A stretch of 64,000 bases of DNA from Mastacembelus armatus (GCF_900324485.2 NC_046640.1:18538217-18602216), one strand, 5' to 3'; shown: positions 45,098 through 57,079, numbered from the stretch's first letter. Notes: a model not told the origin generated them from the letters alone. A program made the numbers and translations.

Positions 45098-45364
45098 AGT
45101 ATCTGGCACAGTAATAAACTGCTGTGTCCTCCGTCTTCAGACTGTTCATCTTTAGATAAAGTTTACTGCTGGAGTGATCTCTGGAGATGGTGAATCTACC
45201 CTGGACTGACTGGGAGTAATGGATATGTGAACTGCCAGTGTGTATAAAAGCAACCCACTCCAGACCTTTTCCAGGAGCATGTCTGACCCATGCCATATAA
45301 TAGCTGCTGAATGTGAATCCAGAGGCTGTACAGGTCAATGTGTGGGATTCTCCAGGCCTTTTAC
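45098..45364 (-). pseudogene. V21: 5'-truncated VH pseudogene, family A-I
   Basis: Open from KRPGES in FR1 to YYCARYS (AMINO marks [19 protein letters not shown]2 [20 protein letters not shown]). At 45364 the V homology ends and intergenic sequence like that at 20.3 kb begins, so the start of the V exon, acceptor, leader and promoter are missing. RSS 45059-45097 is complete (CACAATA). FR2 has RHAPG in place of RQAPG. Confidence 0.88.
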
Positions 45365-46036
45365 CTATTTTTAATGTTAATATTAACATGACTCCTGGAT
45401 TATTGGAACATATTAAAACCAACACTAGAGTAACAATGATAGATGCAATAGAAACTAATTAACATTTAATTTTCAGTTATTTTGGGCACTAACTTGTATT
45501 TCTCTTTATTTGTTTTAAACAAAACTTATGGCAGCAGACATGGTTATATTAATATTGTTAAATAATTGTCATGACTTTTTCATAAATGGTTAAAAATTCA
45601 GATAAATGTTTTATTCAGCTATAGATACTTTTTTATTGCATATTGTTACAGTATATAAGTGAAACTGTAGTGTTTAATATATTCATTGAGCCAGACGTGT
45701 TTTGTGAATTATATAATGTAGGTGAGTATCAGATGAGACAGCAGGCTCTCTGAAGTGTTTCTAACAGCAGGATTAGTTGTTTCATTCATCTCACAAGAAC
45801 AAATGTTCACAGAAGCTTTTGGTTATATTTGTATATAACAAGTATATTCTTGGCTTTGTCTTTGTACAAGTTATTATTTTAAAAGTTATTATTGTTGTTA
45901 TTTCCTTCGGGATAGACTTTATGAATTTGTGTCATGTAGAGGAAAGTGTTTATTTATTAAAACAAAATGAAAGAAAATAGAGGAAAAACATGACATCATT
46001 ACTAGAACCCATCAGGCTACTGAGTAGGCTGTTGTA
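45365..46036. repeat. Non-coding flank of V22
   Basis: Matches 20.29-20.81 kb, with about 130 bp extra near 45.57-45.76 kb that is partly shared with 10.9-11.1 kb. No gene seen. Confidence 0.55.
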
Positions 46037-46075
46037 GGTTTTTGTACAGCTGCTGAACCAACTCCAGTCACTGTG

Positions 46076-46489
46076 AGTCTCGTGCACAATAATAAACAGC
46101 AGAATCTTCAGTTTTCAGACTGTTCATCTGCAGATACAGCTGCTGTCTGTTGTTGTCTCTGGAGATGGTAAACCGGCCCTGGACTGACTGAGAGTAGTAT
46201 TTGCTGCTACCACCACCATCAGCAGCAACCCACTCCAGTCCTTTTCCAGGAGCCTGTCTGACCCAGTTCATCCAGTAGCTGCTGAATGTGAATCCCGAGC
46301 CTGTACAGGTCAATGTGTGGGATTCTCCAGGCCTTTTAACCACTGGTTCAGATTCTGTCAGAGTCTGACCATCAACACCTGTCAAGACAAACCAGAAAAT
46401 AGTCAATTGATGTAAGTTTGCACCTTCTTGAAAACAGATTGATTTCAAGCTTTGCAGATATTTTCTCACTTGCCCAGCAGATGGTTAAA
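46076..46489 (-). pseudogene. V22: VH pseudogene without leader start, family A-II
   Basis: V exon 46076-46378 is open: [48 protein letters not shown]2 [30 protein letters not shown] 46037-46075 is canonical. The leader exon survives only in its last 20 bp (46470-46489, LTICWA). Its ATG and the promoter are replaced by unrelated sequence, and the last exon base is changed. Recombination-competent but not expressible by itself. Confidence 0.87.
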
Positions 46490-47150
46490 GAGGGACTGTA
46501 TTTTTTCTGTCTGTTAAATAGTCTGAACTGACTCAGCCTGGGTATGTCTGTCTGATTTTTTTTTCTTCACCTTTTAGAGCAATGGTCCAACCTGTTTGTG
46601 TTAAATTTTATCTTCAAATTGTAACTGACAAAGAAAATTAGTATTGTTCATGTGCATGTGTGTGTGCCAGCACCCCTGATATTACTCACATTCTGGAGAC
46701 TGAAACCTGTATACACACTCACAGTGTGGGGACTCAGCTGTTCCCCACCCTGTAAATCATGTAGTTCTAGACAACTGGGTTTAAGATTCAGGTTACAATT
46801 GATCATGTAGTGGTGATGGGTAAATCCTGAGGAGGTGAATGTAAGTCAATTTAGAGTCCTCACAAATAATGGAAACACGTGTGTGCATGTGTGTGTAGAA
46901 TCTGATAGTAGTAGAAAGAGAGGGAAAGAAAATGCTTAAATATTAGTTTCATTCTTCTTCTTTTTCTATCAGGACCAGTGTTTTAGTTAAATCTATGTTG
47001 GTGATTGGTGAATGTTCGTCAGTACACACATTGATCCACTGATTCTATATATTGCTCCTAAATTAATACTTGACATTTTGTTCCTAATCCAAAACAAAAT
47101 ACTTTGAAGCTGTGAGCTGATTTTGGTCCATCAACCCAAAATGACTGACA
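46490..47150. other. Non-coding insert between V22 and V23
   Basis: Differs from all other V flanks here. The part at about 46.65-46.90 kb (CACAGTGTGGGGACTCAGCT; GTAAGTCAATTTAGAGTCCT) resembles a widespread fish short repeat, which I cannot name firmly. No ORF of interest. Confidence 0.4.
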
Positions 47151-47189
47151 GGTTTTTGTACAGCTGCTGAACCAACTCCAGTCACTGTG

Positions 47190-47628
47190 ACTATCGAGCT
47201 CAATAATAAACAGCAGAATCTTCAGTTTTCAGACTGTTCATCTGCAGATACAGCTGCTGTCTGTTGTTGTCTCTGGAGATGGTAAACCGGCCTTGGACTG
47301 ACTGAGAGTATTTGCTGCTATCCCAGCATCAGTAGCAACCCACTCCAGTCTTTTTCCAGGAGCCTGTCTGACCCAGTTCATCCAGTAGCTGCTGAGTGAA
47401 AATCCTGAGGCTGTACAGGTCAATGTGTGTGATTCTCCAGGCCTTTTAACCACTGGTCCAGATTGTGTCAGAGTCTGACCATCAACACCTGTCAAGACAA
47501 ACCAGAAAATAGTCAGTTGATGTAAGTTTGCACCTTCTTGAAAACAGATTGATTTCAAGCTTTGCAGATATTTTCTCACCTGCCCAGCAGATGGTTAAAA
47601 GCAGCAGTCCTGTCCTATAGTCCATCAT
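47190..47628 (-). pseudogene. V23: VH pseudogene, family A-II
   Basis: Leader exon 47580-47628 intact; V exon 47190-47488 has the usual FR1 and FR2 ([19 protein letters not shown]). A 4-bp deletion in CDR2 shifts the frame. The second conserved cysteine codon is TGA, and the last codon before the heptamer is TAG. RSS 47151-47189 is canonical. CDR1 and the TAG are shared with V9, its likely relative. Confidence 0.9.
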
Positions 47629-48921
47629 GTTAAACTGTGTGTCCACTGTTCTCTGTCGTCCTCTCTGCAGTCAGATAAGTAGAGGTGGAAGACATCTGAG
47701 TTTTGCATTGACTCCTCCTCACAGGAAGGAGTGAACCAGACTGGTCATCATAGACATTATATATTTCAGCCTGACAATTAACATATAGTGAACGTTATTT
47801 CAGCAAAATAGTTTTTTGGTTAAACTGAATTGGTTAAAAATTTATATTGGCTCCAGAAATTCATTTCCTGTGGTAAAATTGGATTTTTGGTCTAATGATA
47901 TTTTGTGTAAACTCTTCCAGTCTACACACTGATCGATCAGACAGAACATGCAGCCTGAAGACACTGACAAAAAGCTATTTTAGCTTCAAATAAAAACATT
48001 ACAGAACTCGATGTTTATTCCTGTGATAAATACATGAAGTTTTCTTCTTATTGCCCTGATACAAATTTGACCTTTGACAGAAAATAGATGAACTGTTGTC
48101 ATTTATATGTTGCATTGAAAAAGAACATCTGCCAAGTGAATAAATGTATTTAAATATAGAAAAGCAAAGTCATCACAGTTAAAATGTTATTAAGTTTTGC
48201 TAAAAGATGCCAAACAACAATCAGGATCCTCATGTGAATTAACACATCACAGATAAAAGCAGTTTCCTGATCTTATGATTCATCTGACATTAATTAAACA
48301 TTGATCAGTAGTAATCTGAAATGTAGACATGGAACATTATTTCAATGCTTATATGCTTATATTAATATATTATATGCCCTAAATACATTTTCTTGGTTAA
48401 ATGTGTTTATAGTTTGCAGACCATTGAATTTGCCTTTGGGATTAATAAAGTTAATTTCATCTCATCTCATAGTGGATATATCATGCATGTATGTGATATA
48501 AAAAGGAAGGAGGCCTAGAGGAAGACCAAAGAGCAGGTTATTGTATGTAGTGAGGATAGTTGGTCTGTATGTGGAGGATACAGAGGATAGGGTTAAATGG
48601 AGGCAGATGATTCGCTGGGGCGACCCCTGAAGGGAGCAGCCAAAAGGGAAAGAAGATGTGATATAACAATTAGAAACCAGTTTGACCTGGTGTTATTGCA
48701 GGGTCCACCTGTTTCTCTGTGTATGTGTGTTAATGTCATAACTGATCTTAGTGTCATTTGTCAGATTTTTTTAGTGCCCCCTGTAGGTCTTTGTTTTCAT
48801 TTTCAGTGCTGTATACAGTATATGTAAAGACTGTCATTTCTCAGTAACTGGTCTGAAATCATTAGTGGTCTGAGGGCTCCTCCTCTGGTGGCTTCATGTT
48901 ACAGGTTTTCAGGCACTGAGG
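47629..48921. repeat. V23 promoter and duplicated flank
   Basis: Near-copy of 43764-45058, with the LINE-type tail at about 48415-48470 and the RTE fragment at 48503-48655. Here the block leads to a family B segment (V24) rather than an A-I segment (V21), so the flank and RSS have been joined to different V exons. No gene seen. Confidence 0.7.
48503..48655 (+). repeat. RTE 3'-end fragment
   Basis: Third copy of the fragment at 41561-41725, ending GGGAGCAGCCAAAAGG. Confidence 0.8.
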
Positions 48922-48960
48922 GGTTTTTGTTCAGGTCTACTGATGGTTTGTGTTATTGTG

Positions 48961-49380
48961 GCTCTCTGGCACAGTAATACACAGCAGTGTCTTCAGGCTT
49001 CATGTTCTGTCCGTTCAGAGTCACTGTCTTGCTGGAAGAGTCTAAGTCAATACTGAACTTGTTCTTTAGTGAATCTTTGTAGTATAAAGTACTAGTGGCT
49101 TTGCTTCCAATCCACTCCAGTCCTTTCCCTGCAGGTTGTCTGATCCAAGCTGTCCAGTAACCAAGAGAATAAGAGACCTGACAGGTGATGGTCAGACGTT
49201 GACCTGGCTGCACAGTCACAGAGCCTGGCTGTGTCAGCTGTTCACATTTCACACCTGTTAAAAAGACAAACATCTTGTGTCACCAGTCATCAGGTTGTAC
49301 TGCAGAACATGAAATACTGACTGAACTGATGACTCACATGATCCAGCTACCAACAGCAGCAGCAGAGCTACAGACAACAT
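48961..49380 (-). CDS. ighv: V24: VH segment, family B
   Basis: Leader exon 49338-49380 (MLSVALLLLLVAGSC); V exon 48961-49254. VKCEQLTQPGSVTVQPGQ, CDR1 SYSLGYWTA, WIRQPAGKGLEWIG, CDR2 [44 protein letters not shown] 48922-48960 has heptamer CACAATA. One residue shorter in CDR1 than V5. Open; likely functional. Its leader differs at several positions from V3 and V5 and matches V26, so V24 and V26 form a subgroup. Confidence 0.93.
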
Positions 49381-52135
49381 TGTTTATGCTGAAACTGACG
49401 TGCTGTGAACTGCACTGACAGTCTGATGTGAAGTTTTTATAGCTGAGTGAAAGGGAAGGTCACTAAGTTTGCATAGAATCAAACATTAATGCTGATCCTC
49501 CCAGAGCCAATAGAAGAGTCAGATCAGTGATATTATAAAGTATTGATTCATAAATTTATTGTATTTTCCTTTCAAACCTTATGAAATGTGCAGTGTAATT
49601 GCAAATAGAAATACATCTCATACCATGTATAGTTATATAAATCATGACTATTGGAAAACATATTCATTATAATTACAACAACTGATAATACATTAGGCTG
49701 AGTGGTTAGCACTGTTGCCTCACAGCAAGAAGGTCGTGGGTTCGCATCCCGGCCTTTCTGTGTGGAGTTTGCATGTTCTCCCTGTGCTTGCGTGGGTTTA
49801 CTCCGGGTACTCCGGTTTCCTCCCACAGTCCAAAAAACATGCATGTTAGGTTGATTGGTGACTCTAAAATTGCCCGTAGGAGTGAGTGTGAGTGTGTGAG
49901 GTTGTCTGTCTTTGTGTGTCTATATGTGGCCCTGCGACAGACTGGTGACCTGTCCAGGGTGTACCCCTGCCTTCCACCCGAGAGAGAGCTGGGATAGGCT
50001 CCAGCAGATCCCCGTGACCCTGAACCAGGAAAAAGCGGGTATAGAAGATGGATGGATGGATGGATGGATAATACATTACATTAAAACAACTGATAATATA
50101 GAAATCATGGAACAAAAGAAGTAGCCACCAAGGATGTTATCTTTGTGTCAGCCACGTATACATTGTTTGTTTAAATCTAACTGTTTAACTGTCAGCACCT
50201 CATATATCAAACTCTAACTTAAAATGTATCAGCATTGTTTATTCATGTATCTGTGCTCTTACTTTCTTATTTTAATTCAATGCAAGTAAAGTTTTATTGT
50301 ATTGAATTGAATTAAATTATTAGCTGCATAAAATGAGTAGTGACATCAGATAGGATTGTGCATAAAAACTTAAATTTGCTGTGTCTGGTTTTCAGATTTG
50401 CATGAATGACTTTTAATGGTCACTGCAGATGTTTGAACACAGAAACATACAGAGAAACAGAAGCTCAGGAACTGAAACCTTGATGCAAAAAAACTGCAAA
50501 TGTTTTATAAAAAACTGCATCCTCCATCTGAGATGTCATTTATATATTTATAGATTGTTTTTATTATTTTATAAAAGTTAAATCAAATATAAATATGAGA
50601 AGAACTAAAAACAATGTAATAATTAAAGACACAGGATTCATCCTTGTCAGTTTGCAGTTGGTTTGAATTATGGAGCGATCTCAGTATGTTTCAGTATTTT
50701 TCATTTGTTGTGAAAAGTAACTTTACAGCCCAGCCATACCTCAGTGGTATGTTAATGGGGCTGCACTCCATGCTGATGATAAACATCTTTATTTTAAAAG
50801 TTTACTTTAAACGTATTGAATCAAATTAACATATGCCTTATATTTAGTTTAGAAACATTTTAGAGAATGAGGCTCGTGATTTTCTGTTTCTTCACTTTTC
50901 TACAAATCTCAGACTAAAACCAGCGAGTTTCTTGTTCCAACTGTAACATCTGTAAATGGTTCAGCTCTGTTGTCTGAAAACTACTAAAACAGTGGCAGTG
51001 ACTTCAGTTTGACAGAGGAAGTGTTATTATGGGAAATATCACTGAATAGATCCCCCAGAATGTCTTCTCCCTTCTCCCTCCATGAAAAAAAAACCAAAGG
51101 CCTCTTATTTATTTGAAACATGGCGCTGAGCCCAGACTCTTTGAACCAGATTGGAGTGACAGCTGAAGGTGACAGGTTGTTGTTGTTTTCTACCAGACTG
51201 TCAGGGCAGTAATGATGGTTGGTGGTGGGGCTTCTATTGGTGTGGACTGTGGATGTGTACAGTCATATCATGGATACATCTTTCATAAATATCCATGCAC
51301 AGTGTTCATCACAAAAACAGATATGAGACTCAATGACAAAGATGTTGTTTCTCCTTTTTTGAGCATATTTGATTAATTTTCACATTTATGAGAAAACTAG
51401 GAAATTGAAAAAAGAATTTATAAGTTACAAATTCTATTGTCCATTTCATACACTTCATACTGTATTCTTTAGTTTAAAACTGCTTGGTTACTTAATAAGG
51501 TGCTGAAAGAGAAGTAATCTGAGAAACAGACAATTTTATCCTTCAATAGCCCAGGAAGTGAAAGTTTTTCATCATTTGTTCATTCTGCTTTAATACAAAG
51601 TCCCAGACACAAGAATAAACATCAGCTCCTTAAACATTCCAGATGTTGATGTAGAAATCTTGTTGATGAGCAGCAACAGATGAAGCTGTAGTCACTGATC
51701 CAGCAGTTACATGTTTCTGTGCGATGTCAATACAAATGTCTAGTTCAGTCTGTCAGTTAAGCTCAATGAGCTGACTGGAGATTGTGTCTTTATAGTGACA
51801 AAGCTGAGAGAAACTTTACACCTACTGCTCTCTAGTGTTAATAAAACAAACTGCAACATTATTCTTCACCTCCACTTTTTAACATATTTTACATGCAACC
51901 AAATCTACATTAATGTTACTAACATTTCTCTTATACCTTTAGCATTACAGTTTTTAATATATAGACAATAATTTCAGCAGGCTGTTATTTTTATGGAAAT
52001 TATTTTATATACAGTTTGTTTAATAGTTATTGTTATTAATGATGGTCCTTCACAGTTTTCACAGTAGTAAAATGAAGTAAAATTAAAAAAAACCTTCTTT
52101 TCTCAAGACATATATGAACAAGATCAATACTCCAA
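49381..52135. other. Long V-free stretch with one SINE
   Basis: About 2.75 kb with no V segment. 49.40-50.88 kb (apart from the SINE) parallels 57.10-58.20 kb, the flank of V26. The part from about 51.59 kb parallels 17.39-17.95 kb and is the downstream flank of V25. The middle (50.9-51.5 kb) shows no gene, RSS or repeat that I can name. Confidence 0.6.
49696..50067 (+). repeat. Full-length tRNA-derived SINE
   Basis: Begins GGCTGAGTGGTTAGCAC (A-box-like) with GGTTCGCATCC (B-box-like) about 40 bp on, then the same body as the truncated copies, and a GATG/GATGGATGG tail. ATAATACATTA flanks it at 49685-49695 and 50068-50078. The parallel region at about 57.37 kb lacks it. Has the internal pol III promoter form of a tRNA-derived SINE. 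Confidence 0.85.
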
Positions 52136-52174
52136 GGTTTTTGTACAGCTGCTGAACCAACTCCAGTCACTGTG

Positions 52175-52623
52175 ACTCTCGAGCACAATAATAAACAGCA
52201 GAATCTTCAGTTTTCAGACTGTTCATCTGCAGATACAGCTGCTGTCTGTTGTTGTCTCTGGAGATGGTAAACCGGCCTTGGACTGACTGAGAGTAGTATT
52301 TGCTGCTACCGCTACCACTATCAAGAGTAGCAACCCACTCCAGTCCTTCTCCAGGAGCCTGTCTGACCCAGTTCATAGGGTAGCTGCTGAATGTGAATCC
52401 AGAGGCTGTACAGGTTAATGTGTGGGATTCTCCAGGCCTTTTAAGCACTGGTCCAGATTCTGTCAGAGTCTGACCATCAACACCTGTCAAGACAAACCAG
52501 AAAATAGTCAGTTGATGTAAGTTTGCACCTTCTTGAAAACAGATTGATTTCAAGCTTTACAGATATTTTCTCACCTGCCCAGCAGATGGTTAAAAGCAGC
52601 AGTCCTGTCCTATAGTCCATCAT
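52175..52623 (-). CDS. ighv: V25: VH segment, family A-II
   Basis: Leader exon 52575-52623; V exon 52175-52483. FR1 [15 protein letters not shown] (Leu for the usual Val), CDR1 [12 protein letters not shown]2 [14 protein letters not shown] (Glu for Lys), CDR2 [14 protein letters not shown]3 [21 protein letters not shown] 52136-52174 is canonical. Open; likely functional. Confidence 0.92.
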
Positions 52624-53017
52624 GTTAAACTGTGTGTCCACTGTTCTCTGTCGTCCTCTCTGCAGTCAGATAAGTAGAGGTGGAAGACATCTGAGTTTTG
52701 CATTGACTCCTCCTCACATGAAGGAGTGAACCAGACTGGTCATCATAGACATGTCTTCTTTCAGTCAATATATAGTGAGAGTTGTAGTTTGAGTCTAATA
52801 AGTTTTCATTGAATCTGAATTAAAAAAGTTTTGAATAGGCTTCAGAAAATTATTAATGTGTGGTAAAATCAGATTTTTCTTCTAATATTGTGTGTAATGC
52901 TCAGAATAAGAAACAGTTTTAGCTACAAACAAAAACTTTACAGAACTTAAAGTTTAAACATGTTAAGTTTTGTTCTTACTGCCCTGATACAAATTTTACC
53001 TTTAACAGAAAGTAGAT
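52624..53017. repeat. V25 promoter and flank
   Basis: Octamer-like site of family A, then the same flank as right of V2 (5.70-6.09 kb), ending TTTAACAGAAAGTAGAT, which corresponds to the RTE target duplication of copy B. No gene seen. Confidence 0.6.
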
Positions 53018-55806
53018 CTTCTTCTTCTCCTTTGGGCTGCTCCCTTCAGGGGTCGCCACAGCGAATCATCTGCCTCCATTTAACCCTATCCTCTGTATCC
53101 TCCTCACCCACACCAACTATCCTCATGTCCTCCTTCACTACATCCAAGAACCTCCTCTTTGGTCTTCCTCTAGGCCTCCTTCCTGGCAGCTCTAACCTCA
53201 GCATCCTTTTACCAATGTATTCACTGTCCCTCCTCTGAACATGTCCACACCATCTGGCTTCCCTGGCTTTTTCTCCAAAACATCTAACATGAGCTGTCCT
53301 CTGATGTCCTCATTCCTGATCCTATCCATCCTCGTCACTCCCAGAGAGAACCTCAACATCTTCAGCTCTGCTACCTCCAGCTCTGCCTCCTGTCTTTTTC
53401 TCAATGCCACTGTCTGTAAACCAGACAACATTGCTGGTCTCACAACTGTCTTGTCCACCTTTCCTTTCATTCTTGCTGACACTCTTTTGTCACATATCAC
53501 ACCTGACACTTTCCTCCACCCGTTCCAACCTGCTTGCTACATTCCTGTCTAACTTCATCTGTCAGCCTGTCCATCACCACAGCAAACAAGATGGGGCTCA
53601 AAGCCAATCCTTGGTGCAGTCCCACCTCCACCTTGAACTCCTCTGTCACCCCTACAGCACACCTCACTACGGTCTTCCAGCTCTCATACATGTCCTGCAC
53701 CACTCGAACATACTTCTCTGCCACTCCAGACTTCCTCATACAAAACCACAGCTCCTCTATCGGCACCCTGTCATTCGCTGTTTCTAAATCTACAAAGACA
53801 CAATGCAGCTCCTTCTGGCCTTCTCTGTACTTCTCCATGAGCATTCTCAAAGCAAATATTGCATCTGTGGTTCTCTTTCTTGGCATGAAATCATACTGCT
53901 GCTCACAAATGCTCACTTCTGACCTCAGCCTAGCCTCCACTTCTCTTTTCCATAACTTCATTGTGTGACTCATCAGCTTTATTCCTCTGTAGTTTCCACA
54001 ACTCTGCACGTCTCCCTTGTTCTTAAAGATGGGCACCAGTACACTTCTCCTCCATTCCTCAGGCATCCTCTCACTCTCCAAGATCTTGTTAAGTAGCCCA
54101 GTCAAAAACTCTACTGCCACCTCTCCTAAACACTTCCGAAACTCCACAGGTATGTCATCAGGACCAACTGCCTTTCCACTCTTCATCCTCTTCAATGCCT
54201 TCCTCACTTCATCCTTACTGATCTTTGCTATTTCTTGCTCCACAACAGTCACCTCTTCTACTCTGGGCTCTCTAACATTTTCCTCATTCATCAACTCTTC
54301 AAAGTATTCCTTCCATCTTTCCATCACACTTGTGGAACCTGTCAACACATTTCCATCTCTGTCCTTGATCACCCTAACCTGCTGCACATCCTTCCCATCT
54401 CTGTCTCTCTGCCTCGCCAACCTGTACAAATCCACCTTTTCCTCCTTAGTGTCCAACCTATCATACAAATCCTCATACGCCCTTTGTTTGGCCTTTGCCA
54501 CCTCTACCTTCACTTTACGCTGCATCTCCCTGTACTCCTGTTTGTTCTCTTCTGTCCTCTCAGTGTCCCACTTCTTCTTAGCTAACCTTTTCTTCTTAAC
54601 ACACTCCTGAAATTCCTCATTCCACCACGAAGCCTCCTTATTTGCTTTCCTCTTTCCAGATAACACACCAAGTACTCTCCTACCTGTCTCCCTGATCACT
54701 TCAGCTGTAGCTGTCCAGTCATCCGGAAGAACCTCCTGACCTCCCAGAGCCTGTTTCAGCTCCACCCTGAAAGCCACACAACACTCTTCCTTCTTCAACT
54801 TCCACCACTTGGTCCTCTGCTCTGCCCTTGTCCTCTTCATCTTCCTCACCACCAGAGTCATCCTACACACCACCATCCTATTCTGTCTGGCTACACTCTC
54901 CCCAACCACTACTTTGCAGTCACTGATCTCTTTCAGGTTGGAATGTCTGCACAAGATGTAATCAGCTGGTGTGCTCCTGCCTCCACTCTTATATGTCACC
55001 ATATGCTCCTCCCTTTTCTGGAAAAATGTGTTCACTACAGCCATTTCCATCCTTTTTGCGAAGTCTACCACCATCTGTCCTTCTGCATTCCTGTCCTGCA
55101 TACCAAACTTACCCATCACTTCCTTATCACCTCCGTTTCCCTCACCAACATGTCCGTTGAAGTCTGCCACAATCACCACTCTCTCACCACTAGGGATACC
55201 CTGATTCAGCTCATCCATCTCCCTCCAGAATTTCTCCTTCTCGTCTAACTCACATCCTACCTGTGGGGCATAACCATTGACAACATTCAATATCACACCT
55301 TCAACTTCCAGCTTCAGACTCATCACCCTATCTGACACTCTCTTCACCTCCAGAACATTCCTAGCAAAATCCTCCTTCAGGATAACTCCTACTCCATTCT
55401 TCTTTCCATCCACACCATGATAAAACAGCTTGAACCCTGCTCCTAATCTATAGGCCTTGCTACCTTTCCACCTGGTCTCCTGAACACACAAGATATCCAC
55501 CTTTCTTCTCTCCATCATATCAGCCAACTTTCTAGTTTTCCCTGACAAAGTTCCTACATTCTAAGTCCCTTCTCTAAGTCCTACACTCCTGCTCCAATTT
55601 CCACTGGCACCCTGTAGGTTAACAGCACCAGTGGCGGTCGTTGTTAACCCGACCGATCCGGTATGGAAGTTGTATTTTTGATTCGCATGTTTGATTTGGC
55701 TGAAATTTCAAAAAATCAGATGCCCTTCCTGACACAACTCTCTGCATTTACCCGGATTTGGGAATGGCACATGAAGACACTGGATTGTGCCCCCTGTAGT
55801 TACATT
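53018..55806 (-). mobile_element. RTE-clade LINE copy C
   Basis: The best-preserved RTE copy here, inserted at the same site as copies A and B, so part of the same duplicated set. Its right flank is partly deleted (the sequence jumps from ACATTTG to TTAGTAAG). It keeps a linker that A and B lack (about 54426-54450, coding LDTKEEKVDLYRLARQ). The 3' end has GGGGTCGCCACAGCGAATC. Confidence 0.9.
53497..55548 (-). pseudogene. RTE-C ORF: endonuclease and partial reverse transcriptase
   Basis: An ORF of 683 codons. The endonuclease domain covers about residues 1-235 (ILCVQETRWKG at 18-28, GVILKEDFARN, GYAPQVGCEL, VADFNGHVGEG at about 125). A linker follows, then the start of the RT domain (SGKAVGPDDIPVEF at about 450, LVPIFKNKGDVQSCGNYRG, FVDLETAND, GLHQGLALSPILFAVVMDRL). 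It stops soon after, because the segment with the catalytic aspartates is deleted, which also shifts the frame. The last RTE part ([20 protein letters not shown]) is read in another frame at 53198-53509. Upstream, a stop replaces a Leu codon before VGTLSGK. Endonuclease could be made; RT could not. Confidence 0.86.
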
Positions 55807-56759
55807 TGTTAGTAAGTTTTGCTAAAAGATGCCAAACAGCAATCAGGATCCTAAGGTGAATTAACACATCACAGATAAAAGCAGTGTCCTGATATTGTGA
55901 CCAGCATTAATCTGAAATGTACACAGGAAACATTATATCAACACTTATTTATACTAAAGACATTTTCTTGGTTAAATGTTACATGTTGCCTCAGTAAGAA
56001 GGTTGTGGGTTTGCAACCTGGCCTTTCTGTGTGGAGTTTGAATGTTCTCCCTGTGCTTGCGTGGGTTTTCTCCAGGTACTCTGGTTTCCTCCCACAGTCC
56101 AAAAACATGTATGTCAGGTTGATTGGTGACTCTAAATTGCCCATAGGAGTGAGTGTGAGTGTGTGAGGTTGTTTGTCTCTATGTGGCCCTGTGATGGACT
56201 GGTGATCTGTCCAGGGTGGACCCCTGCCTTCCACCCAAAGAGAGCTGGGATAGGCTCCAGCAGATCCCTGTGACCCTGGTTAAGGAATAAGCAGGTATAG
56301 ATGATGGATGGATGGATGAATATTACATGTTCGTTTAAAAAGTGAAGACCTTTAATATGATGGATATATGCATTTATGTCATTTTTAAATCATGAGCCAT
56401 TTGAAAATTTTCAGAAACGTCAACTTTGATTGTTTTTACAGCAAGTTTGTGTATGTGTGGTCTTAATGTCATATGTCAGATCAGTGGTCTGAAGGCTCCT
56501 AAACTGGTGACAAATGAAATGGAAAGAAAACTTTCTGACGATGAACTTCTTGTTAGGCTCTAAGTTTTTAATGTCAGTATAATTTACTGTTTACTAATGT
56601 TCAGTGACTTTACTGTCTGAGTAATTAAAATGATATTGATAAATTAAAGAACATATAAAATCAACCAACTGTTCCCTGTTTACTCGAAAAGTAAACTGGT
56701 CTGAAATCATTGGTGGTCTGAGGGCTCCTCCTCTGGTGGCTTCATGTTACAGGTTTTTC
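55807..56759. repeat. Flanking block with SINE, left of V26
   Basis: The same duplicated unit as 2964-4008, with the SINE at about 55989-56318. It runs up to the conserved pre-RSS stretch, which here breaks off at about 56758 and joins directly to FR3 of V26. No gene seen. Confidence 0.7.
55989..56318 (+). repeat. 5'-truncated tRNA-derived SINE
   Basis: The same insertion as 3227-3559 and 9198-9437, sharing the 5' truncation point and flank, with a GATGGATGGATG tail. Confidence 0.8.
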
Positions 56760-57079
56760 ACTGATCTTGTTCTTTAGTGAATCTTTGACAGTTATGTCAC
56801 TTCCAATCCACTCCAGTCCTTTCCCTGCAGGCTGTCTGATCCAAGCTGTGTAGTAGCCACTCACAGAATAAGAGACCTGACAGGTGATGATCAGACGTTG
56901 ACCTGGCTGCACAGTCACAGAGGCTGGCTGTGTCAGCTGTTCACATTTCACACCTGTTAAAAAGACAAACATCTTGTGTCACCAGTCATCAGGTTGTACT
57001 GCAGAACATGAAATACTGACTGAACTGATGACTCACATGATCCAGCTGCCAACAGCAGCAGCAGAGCTACAGACAACAT
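56760..57079 (-). pseudogene. V26: 3'-truncated VH pseudogene, family B
   Basis: Leader exon 57037-57079 (like V24); the V exon from 56953 leftward is open through VKCEQLTQP, LIITCQVS, YYTAWIRQPAGKGLEWIG, CDR2 SDITVKDS, KNK. It then stops at about 56760: FR3, the YYC region and the whole RSS are deleted and the conserved downstream stretch follows. Cannot recombine. Confidence 0.9.
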
